Positions 32,945 through 41,152 of a stretch of 56,560 bases of DNA are shown here, in pieces. Made by a program: the position numbers and the translations under genes. The notes beneath the pieces were generated by a model, which saw nothing but the letters and a program-made list of their open reading frames with translations, was not told the DNA's origin and made no database searches. Location of the stretch: positions 1 through 56,560 of IMG/VR virus record IMGVR_UViG_3300020179_000002; one strand, written 5' to 3'. This DNA is from a virus. Positions within the stretch are counted from its first letter, which is position 1. Each line of letters opens with the position of its first letter.

Positions 32945-34782
32945 TGAACATCCCACGCATTGACGGCCAAATCCCCTACTTGGTGGTGGACACCGAAACC
33001 ACCGGCCTGAAGTGGTGGGAGGATGAGGTATTCGGAGTCTCGATCGCACTTCCCGACGGCACCGCCGGGTACTGGGATGTACGGGCGACGCCGAAGATCC
33101 TGAATTGGTTAAGCGACCTTATCGCCGAAGATCGGGTCGGGGTGTGGGTCGGGCATAATTTCAAGTTCGACCTGCACTTCCTGCGTGAAGCTCGGGTGAG
33201 AATTCCGACCGACCGGATCGATTGCACGATGATTCGGGCGGCGCTAATCAACGAGCATGAACCGACCTACGGGCTGGATTTCTTGGCGCGGAAATACGTT
33301 GGGGCGCAGAAGGACACGGAGATCTACGATGAACTGGCAAAGATATTTGGGGGTCGTGCTACACGCAACGCGCAGATGCCGAACATTTCACGCGCTCCTC
33401 AAGAGGTCGTGGCGCGGTATGCAATCCAGGACGCGGTAGTCACGCGAAAGCTTTATTTGTGGCAGCGCGACGAGATCGAGAAGCAGAACTTGCATCGAGT
33501 CCATAATCTCGAGCGCGAACTAATGCCCGTCATTATCGACATGGAGACCGAGGGTGTGCGGGTCGACGTCGATATGGCCGAGAGAGCCTCCCGACACCTC
33601 ACGAAGCGCATCAACGACATGCAGCGGGACTTGAATACGGAGGCCGGGTTCGAGATCAACCCGAACCCCTCCGGATCGATCGCGGAGCTATTCAAGCCGA
33701 CCCTAGGGGAAGACAATGAGTGGTACCTGATCGACGGGACCCGGGCAGGGAAGACTGATGGCGGAAAGGCATCAATCGACGCCGATTGCTTGCGTCGTAT
33801 GAAGCACCCAGCGGCGAGCATGATCCTCGATCTCCGCAAAATGCTCAAGACCCGCGACACTTTCATTCAGGGCCATATCCTCGGACACCAGCAGGACGGG
33901 GTGATACACTGCAACTACAACCAGACCAAGAACGATGCGGAGGCTGGGACCGGCACCGGGCGGCTCTCGATCACGAATCCAGCGCTGCAGCAAATCCCGT
34001 CGCGGGACGTATCGATCAAATCGCTCGTGCGCCCGATCTTCAAGGCGGACCACGGCGCGAAATGGCTTGGGCTCGACTGGTCGCAGTTCGAATTCCGGGT
34101 GGCGAATCACTACGGGCAGGTGCCGTCGATCCTGGAAGCTTACCGGGCGAATCCGAATTTGGATTTCCACCAGTTGGTGTCCGACATGACCGGTATTCCC
34201 CGGAACGCGCAGTACGCCGGGGGTCCCTCCTCGAAGGCGATTAATCTCGGGCTTGCTTTTAATATGGGCTCCGGGCGACTGGCCCAAGAGTGTGGACTCC
34301 CCTACACCGAGGAGACGGGGCCGAACGGGAACGCGTACCTGAAGGCGGGACCCGAGGCGATGGAGCTTTTCGAGCGATACCACGCCGCGAACCCCGGGAT
34401 GCGGAACATGGCGAGCAAGGCGAGTTCGATCGCCAAAGAGCGCGGGTTTGTGCACTCGATCATGGGGCGGCATATCCGATTTCCGGGTGGGCAATTCGTC
34501 CACAAGGCGTCGGGACTGATTTACCAAGCGACGTCGGCCGATTGCATGAAGATGAAGCTCATTGAACTGCACCGCTACTTAACCGGTCACGGGGTGGGGC
34601 GGCTGCTGTTGTCCGTGCACGACGAGGTCGGGATCTCGCTCGATAAGGATTCGCTGAATCACGCCGAGAAGATCGCGCAGATTTACACTACGTTTAACGG
34701 TATCGATTGCCCGATCAAGCTCCGGGTACCGATTACCTGTGATTGGGGCTTGGGTGAAGACTGGTACGAGGCAAAAGGATGA
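32944..34782 (+). CDS. dpoZ: DNA polymerase, PolA family with 3'-5' exonuclease (DpoZ-type candidate)
   Basis: A 612-aa family A polymerase. Exonuclease: Asp16/Glu18 (VVDTET), HNFKFD (71-76), YAIQD (Y159, D163), all present. Polymerase: motif A LGLDWSQFEFR (Asp378), motif B with Lys431 in SSKAINLGLAFNMG, motif C HDE (559-561). There is no 5' nuclease domain. Motif B ends FNMG where cellular Pol I has YG. Immediate linkage to purZ, mazZ and datZ places it with DpoZ enzymes, which favour 2-aminoadenine over adenine. That preference is inferred from context, not visible. Start is ATG overlapping the SSB-like stop; TTG at 32941 is unlikely. Confidence 0.9.
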   Translation: MNIPRIDGQIPYLVVDTETTGLKWWEDEVFGVSIALPDGTAGYWDVRATPKILNWLSDLIAEDRVGVWVGHNFKFDLHFLREARVRIPTDRIDCTMIRAALINEHEPTYGLDFLARKYVGAQKDTEIYDELAKIFGGRATRNAQMPNISRAPQEVVARYAIQDAVVTRKLYLWQRDEIEKQNLHRVHNLERELMPVIIDMETEGVRVDVDMAERASRHLTKRINDMQRDLNTEAGFEINPNPSGSIAELFKPTLGEDNEWYLIDGTRAGKTDGGKASIDADCLRRMKHPAASMILDLRKMLKTRDTFIQGHILGHQQDGVIHCNYNQTKNDAEAGTGTGRLSITNPALQQIPSRDVSIKSLVRPIFKADHGAKWLGLDWSQFEFRVANHYGQVPSILEAYRANPNLDFHQLVSDMTGIPRNAQYAGGPSSKAINLGLAFNMGSGRLAQECGLPYTEETGPNGNAYLKAGPEAMELFERYHAANPGMRNMASKASSIAKERGFVHSIMGRHIRFPGGQFVHKASGLIYQATSADCMKMKLIELHRYLTGHGVGRLLLSVHDEVGISLDKDSLNHAEKIAQIYTTFNGIDCPIKLRVPITCDWGLGEDWYEAKG

Positions 34783-35894
34783 AGAAAATCGATTTGGTCA
34801 TTGACCTTCAATTCGGTAGCACAGGTAAGGGGTTGATAGTTGGCACCCTCGCCACCTACGAGGGCTACGACACGGTGATTACCGCGTGGGCACCCAACGC
34901 GGGGCATACGTTCATTGATGCCCGAGGGCGAAAGTTCGTACATACGCATCTGGCCAACGGCATTGTAGCCCCCTACCTTCGTAGGGTACTGTTGGGTCCA
35001 GGCTCGGTCATCAATCCGGCGCAGCTCCTGGCCGAGATCGAGCAGTGCAAGGATATAATCGAGGCAAAGCAGATCAAGATCATGATTCACCCGCATGCAG
35101 CGGTGGTGACTGACGAGCACTTGGAAGAGGAGGCGCAAAGCATGACGGCGATCGGCTCGACCAAGAAGGGCGTGGGCGCGGCGATGATCTCCCGAATCCG
35201 TCGGCAGCCGAACAAACCGGCCGTCGCGAAGGATTTCTTGGAACTCGTAAATCTGGTGTGCACCACCGAGCAGTACACGCGAGCGATCCACGATTCGACC
35301 CATATCCTAATCGAGGGTGCACAGGGTGTGGGGCTTTCCATGTACCACGGCTTTTACCCCTACACCACCTCGCGGGACGTCAGCACCTTCCAGATCCTGG
35401 CCGATTGTGGAATCCCGGCGGCGATCTTCAATCAGGCCTCCTGTCGTGTGGTTGGCACCGCGCGGACCTACCCGATCCGGGTGGCCAATCGATTCGATTC
35501 GGAAGGGCGACAGGTGGGCTTCAGTGGGCCGGGACACCTGGACCAGACCGAGATTTCGTTCGAGCAGATCGGCCAGCCGACCGAACTCACCACGGTGACC
35601 AAGCTCCCCAGGCGCATTTTTACATTCAGTCGCCAGCAGATCCTCGAGGCGATCGACCTTTCGGGCGCGAGTGAAGTGTTCCTGAACTTCGCGAATTATG
35701 TGCAGGACGAACAGTACCTGTTATCGATCGTGAACGCGATCGAGGAGACCGGGGCTCGAATTAAATGGCTGGGTCTAGGTCCAGATATTCACTCGGTGGT
35801 GTTAATGTCCGAAGGTGATAACTACACGGCGCGGCGCAAAGAGATCGTGTCGAAATGGCAGCGTTACCGATTACGCAACAAAGCAGGAGCTTAA
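34779..35894 (+). CDS. purZ: PurZ, (2-amino-deoxy)adenylosuccinate synthase
   Basis: A 371-aa PurA-family enzyme, shorter than bacterial PurA (about 430). The P-loop-like region reads LQFGSTGKG (residues 10-18): Ser14 stands where PurA has its catalytic Asp (GDEGKG). This exchange is the reported mark of PurZ, which condenses dGMP with aspartate to make the precursor of 2-aminoadenine. Other family motifs are kept: NAGHT (His43), GSTKKGVG (126-133), GAQGVGLSM (180-188), YPYTTSRD (193-200). ATG overlaps the polymerase stop (ATGA). Host PurB and kinases would complete dZTP synthesis. Confidence 0.93.
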   Translation: MKKIDLVIDLQFGSTGKGLIVGTLATYEGYDTVITAWAPNAGHTFIDARGRKFVHTHLANGIVAPYLRRVLLGPGSVINPAQLLAEIEQCKDIIEAKQIKIMIHPHAAVVTDEHLEEEAQSMTAIGSTKKGVGAAMISRIRRQPNKPAVAKDFLELVNLVCTTEQYTRAIHDSTHILIEGAQGVGLSMYHGFYPYTTSRDVSTFQILADCGIPAAIFNQASCRVVGTARTYPIRVANRFDSEGRQVGFSGPGHLDQTEISFEQIGQPTELTTVTKLPRRIFTFSRQQILEAIDLSGASEVFLNFANYVQDEQYLLSIVNAIEETGARIKWLGLGPDIHSVVLMSEGDNYTARRKEIVSKWQRYRLRNKAGA

Positions 35895-35897
35895 CTC

Positions 35898-36416
35898 ATG
35901 GCGAATGAATTTATAATGAACTCGTTACTTCATACCAACGAGCAAAACCCCCTCCCCTGGTCCACTCACCCAGATAACGACTCGGTGGTGGTAGATGCCA
36001 ACGGCGCGGCGGTCGCGAACTTCGAGGTGAGGCACCAACACAAGGGGGTACTCGCGAATTGCGAGAAGAATGCAGACTTGGCTGTGCGATCCGTTAACGC
36101 ATTCGCCAAGCGCGGAGGGGCAGATATCCGGCGGCTGCAGCACGTGGTGACCACTTGGGCGGACGAGGTGTTCCCGAATAGACAGACACCTGACATTCTG
36201 CTTAAGCTCTACGAGGAGGTGGGTGAGTACGCCCGTAACCCGAAGGCTGCGGCAGAATTTGCCGATATAATGATTTTGCTGCTCGATCTAGCGGCGATTA
36301 ACGGTATCGATATTCAAAAGGCAGTAACCGAAAAAATGGTAATCAATGTCGGACGTACTTGGGCCGTGGACTCTCAAACCCGTATTATGAGGCATACACA
36401 TGATGAAAAACCGTAA
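35898..36416 (+). CDS. mazZ: MazZ-type MazG-like nucleotide pyrophosphohydrolase (DUF550)
   Basis: A 172-aa protein. Residues ~80-155 form a MazG-like helical domain of DUF550 type: VTTWADEVFPNR, LYEEVGEY (E106, E107, E110) and EFADIMILL (E120, D123), the full EExxE...ExxD metal site, then MVINVGRTW. In Z phages such enzymes turn dGTP into dGMP, the substrate of PurZ. Residues 17-70 form a separate N-terminal segment (NPLPWSTHPDNDSVVVDANG) seen on other phage MazG-like proteins. SD GGAG precedes the start. It lies 3 bp after purZ, which makes the MazZ role likely. Confidence 0.88.
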   Translation: MANEFIMNSLLHTNEQNPLPWSTHPDNDSVVVDANGAAVANFEVRHQHKGVLANCEKNADLAVRSVNAFAKRGGADIRRLQHVVTTWADEVFPNRQTPDILLKLYEEVGEYARNPKAAAEFADIMILLLDLAAINGIDIQKAVTEKMVINVGRTWAVDSQTRIMRHTHDEKP

Positions 36417-36615
36417 TGAAGTATTCGAGATTTGGTATACTCGCCGATTCGGCGAATTATTAGGTGAACAGGACTCGCACACCAGAGAGTTCGTGCGAGA
36501 GATATGGAATCAGGCGCTCAGTCGTGCCGTGGACCACTTCGAGTTCGAGAACTTCGAACCACTTGAAAGTGGGCAGATCATCGACCGACTCGAGCGCCTT
36601 AAAGCGATAAGGTGA
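36400..36615 (+). CDS. Unknown 71-aa protein inside the Z operon
   Basis: A 71-aa charged helical protein (FEIWYTRRFGELLGEQDSHT... then RLERLKAIR) overlapping the mazZ end by 17 bp and ending just before datZ. TGAGG lies 7 bases before the first ATG. No metal-binding, nucleotide or membrane motif is seen. Its fixed place between two Z-pathway enzymes suggests a partner or regulator of one of them, which is inference only. Confidence 0.65.
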   Translation: MMKNRNEVFEIWYTRRFGELLGEQDSHTREFVREIWNQALSRAVDHFEFENFEPLESGQIIDRLERLKAIR

Positions 36616-36620
36616 CCAGG

Positions 36621-37169
36621 ATGGGTCTTTCTCTAGCTGAACAACTCCGTGCTTCGCACGTCAAACGGTGGCAGATCGTCAACGTCTCGCGCACTCAGAA
36701 TCTTGCGGAGCATCATTTTAACGTCACCCTCATCGTCGGTCAACTCGCTCGACACTGCAGGGACAAGCAGCTGCTCGATCCCCAGTACGCGTTGAGGCTC
36801 ATGCACTGGTCGCTCTCGCACGATATGGTCGAGGTTCGCACAGGGGACACCCCTACGCCCTACAAGCGGGTGCTGAAGCAGGTGGGTGGATTGGACATCA
36901 TCGACAATTCCGAGGAGGTCGTGGACCCGGGGTACATCGCCGACAAGCGTCGGATCGCTGGGACGCCGATCGAAATGTACGTGGAGATCGCGGACTTGAT
37001 CGAGGCGATTTGGTTCCTGCATGACCACGGGATCGGGCAGAACGCACTCAAAGTTCAATCGGGTCTTGAGGCGTCGCTCGACCGCTGTGTGCAGAAGTGG
37101 CATGGGGTTTTCGAGGAATTAGATATTGATTTCGCGGTGCGCTGCGTGAGCGAGGAGATCGGAATATGA
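36621..37169 (+). CDS. datZ: DatZ-type HD-domain dATP triphosphohydrolase
   Basis: A 182-aa HD-domain phosphohydrolase. Ligands are visible: His31/His32 in NLAEHHFNV, His67-Asp68 in SHDMVEV, and Asp125 in EIADLIEA. The opening RWQIVNVSRTQNLAEH resembles YfbR-like nucleotidases. In Z phages DatZ removes dATP (to deoxyadenosine and triphosphate), so that dZTP is used instead. I chose ATG 36621 with SD AAGGTGA five bases upstream; a GTG at 36612 would add three residues. The gene is next to purZ and mazZ, which supports DatZ rather than a general nucleotidase. Confidence 0.88.
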   Translation: MGLSLAEQLRASHVKRWQIVNVSRTQNLAEHHFNVTLIVGQLARHCRDKQLLDPQYALRLMHWSLSHDMVEVRTGDTPTPYKRVLKQVGGLDIIDNSEEVVDPGYIADKRRIAGTPIEMYVEIADLIEAIWFLHDHGIGQNALKVQSGLEASLDRCVQKWHGVFEELDIDFAVRCVSEEIGI

Positions 37170-37366
37170 AATGCGTAAAATGTGGCGGTATCACCCAGGT
37201 CACGACCGTGTACCAAAACGCGGATGGTGGAACGCGTCGTCGCAGGGCATGCACGGTCTGCCAATTCCGGTTCACCACTCGCGAGTACCCGTCGATTACG
37301 GATCCGAAGCTCAAAGAGTACTACTTGGAGACGGATGTTGACACGGATACCCCGCCCGTGGTATAA
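37166..37366 (+). CDS. NrdR-like zinc-ribbon protein
   Basis: A 66-aa protein with Cys3-x2-Cys6 and Cys29-x2-Cys32 and the phrase GTRRRRACTVCQFRFTTRE, the DNA-binding zinc ribbon of NrdR, the bacterial repressor of ribonucleotide reductase genes. The ATP-cone that senses nucleotides in full NrdR (about 150 aa) is absent; the tail is short and acidic. The start overlaps the datZ stop (ATGA). It may bind NrdR boxes without ligand control and shift host dNTP supply, or regulate the phage. Family match is good; the role is inferred. Confidence 0.75.
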   Translation: MKCVKCGGITQVTTVYQNADGGTRRRRACTVCQFRFTTREYPSITDPKLKEYYLETDVDTDTPPVV

Positions 37367-37367
37367 T
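37338..37367 (+). promoter_or_regulatory. Sigma-70 promoter for the HDAC-like gene
   Basis: TTGACA (37338-37343), 18-bp spacer, TATAAT (37362-37367) with extended -10 TGG. It overlaps the end of the zinc-ribbon gene. A CATAGAGGAACTTA leader precedes the ATG at 37397. Confidence 0.8.
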
Positions 37368-37396
37368 TAGGGTCTTAACACACATAGAGGAACTTA

Positions 37397-38227
37397 ATGA
37401 CCCCGATTTTTTACAATCTCCGCCAGTCCTGCGACTTCGACTTTCCGTCTTATCGCAAGATCCCGATGTTCGTGCGACAGGCCGCGCGACCACTGCTCAC
37501 CGATTTTGAACCGTTGAAGAACGTCGAGATAATCGCCGCGCATTCAATTAAGTACGTGGTGAATGTGTTCTCGGGCAAGACCCCCAATGGATTCGGAAAT
37601 ACCGACCCGGTGCTTAACGAGACACTCAGGTACACGAATGCGAACTTCGTGGCTGCGACCCGGCACGTCAGCGAAAAGAAAGCGGAGGTTGCATGCTCAG
37701 CGACCCAGGGCTTCCACCATGCGGGGTTCGACTCCGGGGGCGGGTATTGCACATTCAACGGGTTGATGATCGCGGCGCTCGGCAGCGAAGCGATCAGACC
37801 GGCGCTAATCTTCGACGGTGATGGCCACTACGGGGATGGGACGGACGATGTCATTGGGGCGCTGGCCACGCACGACCGAGTGCGGCACGTGACGAATCTA
37901 GATATGCGATCGTTCGTCTCGCGCTACAAGCCAAACGCTCATGATTGGGAAGTGTGGGCCTCCGGCTTGATTTCGTCGTCGAAGCCTAGTATAATAATGT
38001 ACCAAGCCGGTGCTGATGCATGGATCGAGGACCCTTATGGTGCTGGGTACCTCACTCTTGAGGGTCTGCGAAATCGTGACCTCGGGATCTTTCGCGCAGC
38101 CAGGAAGTCTAAGATCCCTCTCGTGTGGAATCTCGCCGGTGGATACTGCAAAGATGTTCAGCGCACGGTAGACGTGCATATTCAGACACTCAGAGCCAGC
38201 GACGAGGTGTATTATGGCGGGACCTAG
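37397..38227 (+). CDS. HDAC / acetylpolyamine amidohydrolase-like deacylase
   Basis: A 276-aa protein of the zinc-dependent histone deacetylase superfamily. The active site is intact: His107-His108 (GFHHAG), GGYCTFNG, zinc ligands Asp142 and His144 in DGDGHYGDGTD, Asp207 in YQAGADAWIEDPYG, the LTLEGLRNRD helix, and Tyr250 in NLAGGY. It is shorter than bacterial relatives (about 310-370 aa). It may remove acyl groups from a protein, polyamine or other small molecule. It has its own promoter directly after the Z operon. The substrate cannot be told from sequence. The stop overlaps the next gene by 14 bp. Confidence 0.88.
   Translation: MTPIFYNLRQSCDFDFPSYRKIPMFVRQAARPLLTDFEPLKNVEIIAAHSIKYVVNVFSGKTPNGFGNTDPVLNETLRYTNANFVAATRHVSEKKAEVACSATQGFHHAGFDSGGGYCTFNGLMIAALGSEAIRPALIFDGDGHYGDGTDDVIGALATHDRVRHVTNLDMRSFVSRYKPNAHDWEVWASGLISSSKPSIIMYQAGADAWIEDPYGAGYLTLEGLRNRDLGIFRAARKSKIPLVWNLAGGYCKDVQRTVDVHIQTLRASDEVYYGGT
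37967..37995 (+). promoter_or_regulatory. Possible promoter inside the HDAC-like gene
   Basis: TTGATT (37967-37972), 17-bp spacer, TATAAT (37990-37995), 219 bp before the 882-aa gene. It lacks the shared ATAGAGG leader. It could be chance in a coding region. Confidence 0.35.
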
Positions 38228-40862
38228 CAAAGCACTCACATTCTTGGACCTTATGAATCAAGTCGGGGCTGGAACTCGCATGATAGCGAATATCCCGGGG
38301 GCGAAGCGCATCCCGGAATCTTTCGCCAGAGCGCAGAAAGGGCTAAGCCCTGATGAAATCATCGAGCAGTATAACATGAAGGAGATGTTCGGGAGAGATC
38401 AGAAGACGGGAGTGGTAAGACTATTAACACAGTCTCCGGGCTATTCATCTTCCTCGTTGCCCGCGAACGATCGAGCACGGATGGCGCGAGGAAAGCTGCC
38501 GCTAGAAAGTAAAATAACACAGCAGGTGGTAGACCCCTCGAATCCAAGGAACATTTTGTCACAATTTGAGTTGAAGCCTGACCGAGATTTAGCCACCGGT
38601 AGTTATGCCGACGAGCTTTACCGCCGGATGTACGATCGTGCCGAGAATGCGCAACGGGCGAAAATCGTTCCGGATGATGTCGGTGTGTACGATATCGGGG
38701 CGCTGAATGCTGGTCGGTTAGGAGGTGAGGGGTTCGGTGCCATGCAGTATGCGGCACTCTACGACCAACTTCGTGCCGCAGGAGCTTTTTCAGGTCCCAC
38801 GGGACTCACTGATATTAACGAGTTGCGCAGGCTGGGTAACGTGATGTCCTACGGTCTGCGACACGGCGATTACGAGAACATCGCTCCGGTCGTGAGCGCG
38901 TGGGGTCGATCGCCTCAATTATTTCATCGTGCAGAACAAACGGACTGGCTGGCTCGCCCCTTGATGGACATCTTGCAGCAGGGTAAAGGCGATCCGATTT
39001 TCGACGCAGCGGTGGCATTGAAACCCGTGGACTTGGCTAACATGACACCGGACCAGATCACCGGGGTGCTAGGCCTGAAAGAAGCGCAGTTAAATCGTAT
39101 CGCAGGTCCGGTACGTGAACCGATCATGCTCGAGGCGGCGGATCCGGGTCTGCTTCGTCATTTGGCGGTCCCCGCACTCACCGACCCCAACGCCTACGGC
39201 ATCCAGAAGGGCATTGGCCCCAACACCCTGGGCCGTGCGGCGACGGTGGAGCAGCTGATCGAGAAGATCCTCGCGGGTCGTACCGGAGAGGAAGCAGCGG
39301 AGGAGATTCTTAATCAGTCCAAACGTCGCGGGATGAATCTAGAGGAAGGATTCAAGGGTAGATACAAAGACGGTGGATCGGTCGCTTTATTCTCCGGGGG
39401 TGGTGGGGTGAAAAAGACCGTGGCTGAGATGGCTGCGGAACTCGCGGCTAAAAGCACGAAGACCCCTGATATGTCTAGGCGTAAATTCATGTCTCTTGGT
39501 AATGTGTTTAACTCGCCGACCTCGACACCTAATCTGCCAGTGACCGCCACCGAAGCGGCGAAGATGTCGCAAGACCCAGCGTCATCGGCTATCGAGAAAA
39601 TAACGGAGGCTCCCGTCTCCAGACGGCAGGTACTCCAAGGCGCTTTGGCGCAGGGTGCGCAACGAATGCTACCTACCGCAGCGATGCAGCCCGTCAAAGA
39701 TGTAGCATCTGAATTTGCGAAATCGATGATGAGACATGTTCCGGCACCCTCTATCGGTGGGTTAGTAGCGCAAGGACTGAAGATGGGAATGGGTGATTAT
39801 GAAATCATGCGATTCGTGCAGTCCGCGATGCCAGAGGCAGACCCCAAAAAGCTAGCCTACGACATATCTTTATTGCCTGACATTATGCGAAATCCATCGG
39901 AATACGTCGAAGATCCGGATTGGCAAATGATGCATGATAAATTCGTCGGCGACGAAAGTCTGATGAATGTTTTCGGGCGGCTGGTGACTCCTTATAAAGT
40001 CGATTCTCCGATGAGTCTTCGCCGCACAATGCGTGAGATTAAAGATATCAATCCCAATAAATACGGTGAATTGAAGTCGATAGCTCGTGATATTTTTCAT
40101 TCCTCAAATCCTAACGCGGGGAACCATGATTATTCCGGCGGCGGTAAAGTAACGAAGACCGTGGCTGAAATGGCTGCGGAACTCGCGGCTAAAGGTACCA
40201 AAACCCCTGATATGTCCAGGCGTAAATTCATGTCTCTAGGTAGTGTGTTTGACTCACCAACCTCGACGCCTAATCTACCGGTGACCGCTACTGAAGCAGC
40301 AAAGATGTCGCAGGACCCAACATTATCGGCCATCGAGAAAATAGCGGAAACTCCCGTTTCTAGACGACAAGTGCTTCAGGGTGCTTTAGCTCAGGGTGCA
40401 CAACGAGTGCTACCTGGGATCTCGCCTACCAGTGCTCTATCACGTGCTATTGATGCGGCCACTAGCGCACCACAAACAGCAAGCACCATCCCGGGTCTTG
40501 TGGCGCAGGGTTTAAACATGAAGCTTAAAGGGCAAGAATTGGTCGACTTTGTAAATCGTTCGATGCCACCGAGCGACGTTCATACTCCAAAATCGCTCAA
40601 GTTTACGACGGAACTCCTAGCTTCCAACATCAAAAGGCCTGAACCCTATATCGACATGTACTATGATTATGACCCTTCTTCGATTCGTTTACAAATCCTC
40701 ACCGATCAGTTGTTTCCCGAAGCTAAGAGGCCACCAAGCGGAATGGGTTTGCGACCGACGTTGCGCGAGATTCAAGAGTATAATCCCAAAGCGTATGATA
40801 AGCTCGTAAAATCAGCGACTACACTCAGGGATCAAATCGCCAAGGATCTCGAAGATGACTAA
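38214..40862 (+). CDS. Modular 882-aa protein with duplicated Tat-motif-like repeat
   Basis: Not assigned to a known family. Residues 1-390 are a mixed soluble region. Then come YKDGGSV and a module of about 88 residues starting KKTVAEMAAELAAK, with PDMSRRKFMSLG and PVSRRQVLQGALAQ, followed by variable helical regions. The module recurs 247 residues later. A similar module is in the late protein at 49502. Both SRR phrases look like twin-arginine signals but are internal. Both variable parts close with a LRRTMREI or LRPTLREI phrase plus NPxKY/AY. It may be a packaged, injected polyvalent protein. Role unknown. Confidence 0.6.
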   Translation: MAGPSKALTFLDLMNQVGAGTRMIANIPGAKRIPESFARAQKGLSPDEIIEQYNMKEMFGRDQKTGVVRLLTQSPGYSSSSLPANDRARMARGKLPLESKITQQVVDPSNPRNILSQFELKPDRDLATGSYADELYRRMYDRAENAQRAKIVPDDVGVYDIGALNAGRLGGEGFGAMQYAALYDQLRAAGAFSGPTGLTDINELRRLGNVMSYGLRHGDYENIAPVVSAWGRSPQLFHRAEQTDWLARPLMDILQQGKGDPIFDAAVALKPVDLANMTPDQITGVLGLKEAQLNRIAGPVREPIMLEAADPGLLRHLAVPALTDPNAYGIQKGIGPNTLGRAATVEQLIEKILAGRTGEEAAEEILNQSKRRGMNLEEGFKGRYKDGGSVALFSGGGGVKKTVAEMAAELAAKSTKTPDMSRRKFMSLGNVFNSPTSTPNLPVTATEAAKMSQDPASSAIEKITEAPVSRRQVLQGALAQGAQRMLPTAAMQPVKDVASEFAKSMMRHVPAPSIGGLVAQGLKMGMGDYEIMRFVQSAMPEADPKKLAYDISLLPDIMRNPSEYVEDPDWQMMHDKFVGDESLMNVFGRLVTPYKVDSPMSLRRTMREIKDINPNKYGELKSIARDIFHSSNPNAGNHDYSGGGKVTKTVAEMAAELAAKGTKTPDMSRRKFMSLGSVFDSPTSTPNLPVTATEAAKMSQDPTLSAIEKIAETPVSRRQVLQGALAQGAQRVLPGISPTSALSRAIDAATSAPQTASTIPGLVAQGLNMKLKGQELVDFVNRSMPPSDVHTPKSLKFTTELLASNIKRPEPYIDMYYDYDPSSIRLQILTDQLFPEAKRPPSGMGLRPTLREIQEYNPKAYDKLVKSATTLRDQIAKDLEDD
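39411..39674 (+). repeat. 264-bp module, copy 1
   Basis: Encodes the KKTVAEMAAELAAK to RMLP block. It is highly similar to 40152-40415, offset exactly 741 bp (247 codons), so in frame. A more distant copy is at about 50783-51066. Confidence 0.85.
40152..40415 (+). repeat. 264-bp module, copy 2
   Basis: In-frame second copy of the block at 39411-39674, encoding PDMSRRKFMSLG and PVSRRQVLQGALAQ again. Most changes between copies are at third codon positions, consistent with duplication followed by purifying selection. Confidence 0.85.
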
Positions 40863-40881
40863 CCAAGGAGAATGATAGATT

Positions 40882-41145
40882 ATGAATGTTGATCTCAATG
40901 CAATACTCGAGGAGCGAGGCTCCGAATACGGCGATTTCACCGAACAGGCGCAAATCTCCCAGGCGATGCAGGACATAACTAGGGCTGGGCGCAGCTACAC
41001 CACGATGGACTCCTACCAGAGGGAGGCGCTCGCGATGATTTTACACAAAATATCTAGGATCGTTAATGGAAACACTCGGAACGTTGACTCGTGGGCGGAT
41101 ATCGCCGGATATGCCACACTCGTTGCAAACCGGCTACAGAAGTGA
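40882..41145 (+). CDS. Conserved phage protein (DUF6378-like)
   Basis: An 87-aa helical protein. The phrases ILEERGSEYGDF, YQREALAMILHKISRIVNG and DSWADIAGYATLV are the hallmark of DUF6378, a common small phage protein of unknown function. SD AAGGAG lies upstream. It ends the transcript of the 882-aa gene, just before a strong promoter. The family resembles MazG-like all-alpha folds in its EaLxMIxxKIxRi helix, but the ExxE site is missing. Confidence 0.75.
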   Translation: MNVDLNAILEERGSEYGDFTEQAQISQAMQDITRAGRSYTTMDSYQREALAMILHKISRIVNGNTRNVDSWADIAGYATLVANRLQK

Positions 41146-41152
41146 GGGGGGA

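Noticed and set aside
34779-35894. Plain host-type adenylosuccinate synthetase (PurA)
   Set aside because: Shorter than PurA, Ser instead of the catalytic Asp, and placed among MazZ, DatZ and DpoZ candidates, which all favour PurZ.
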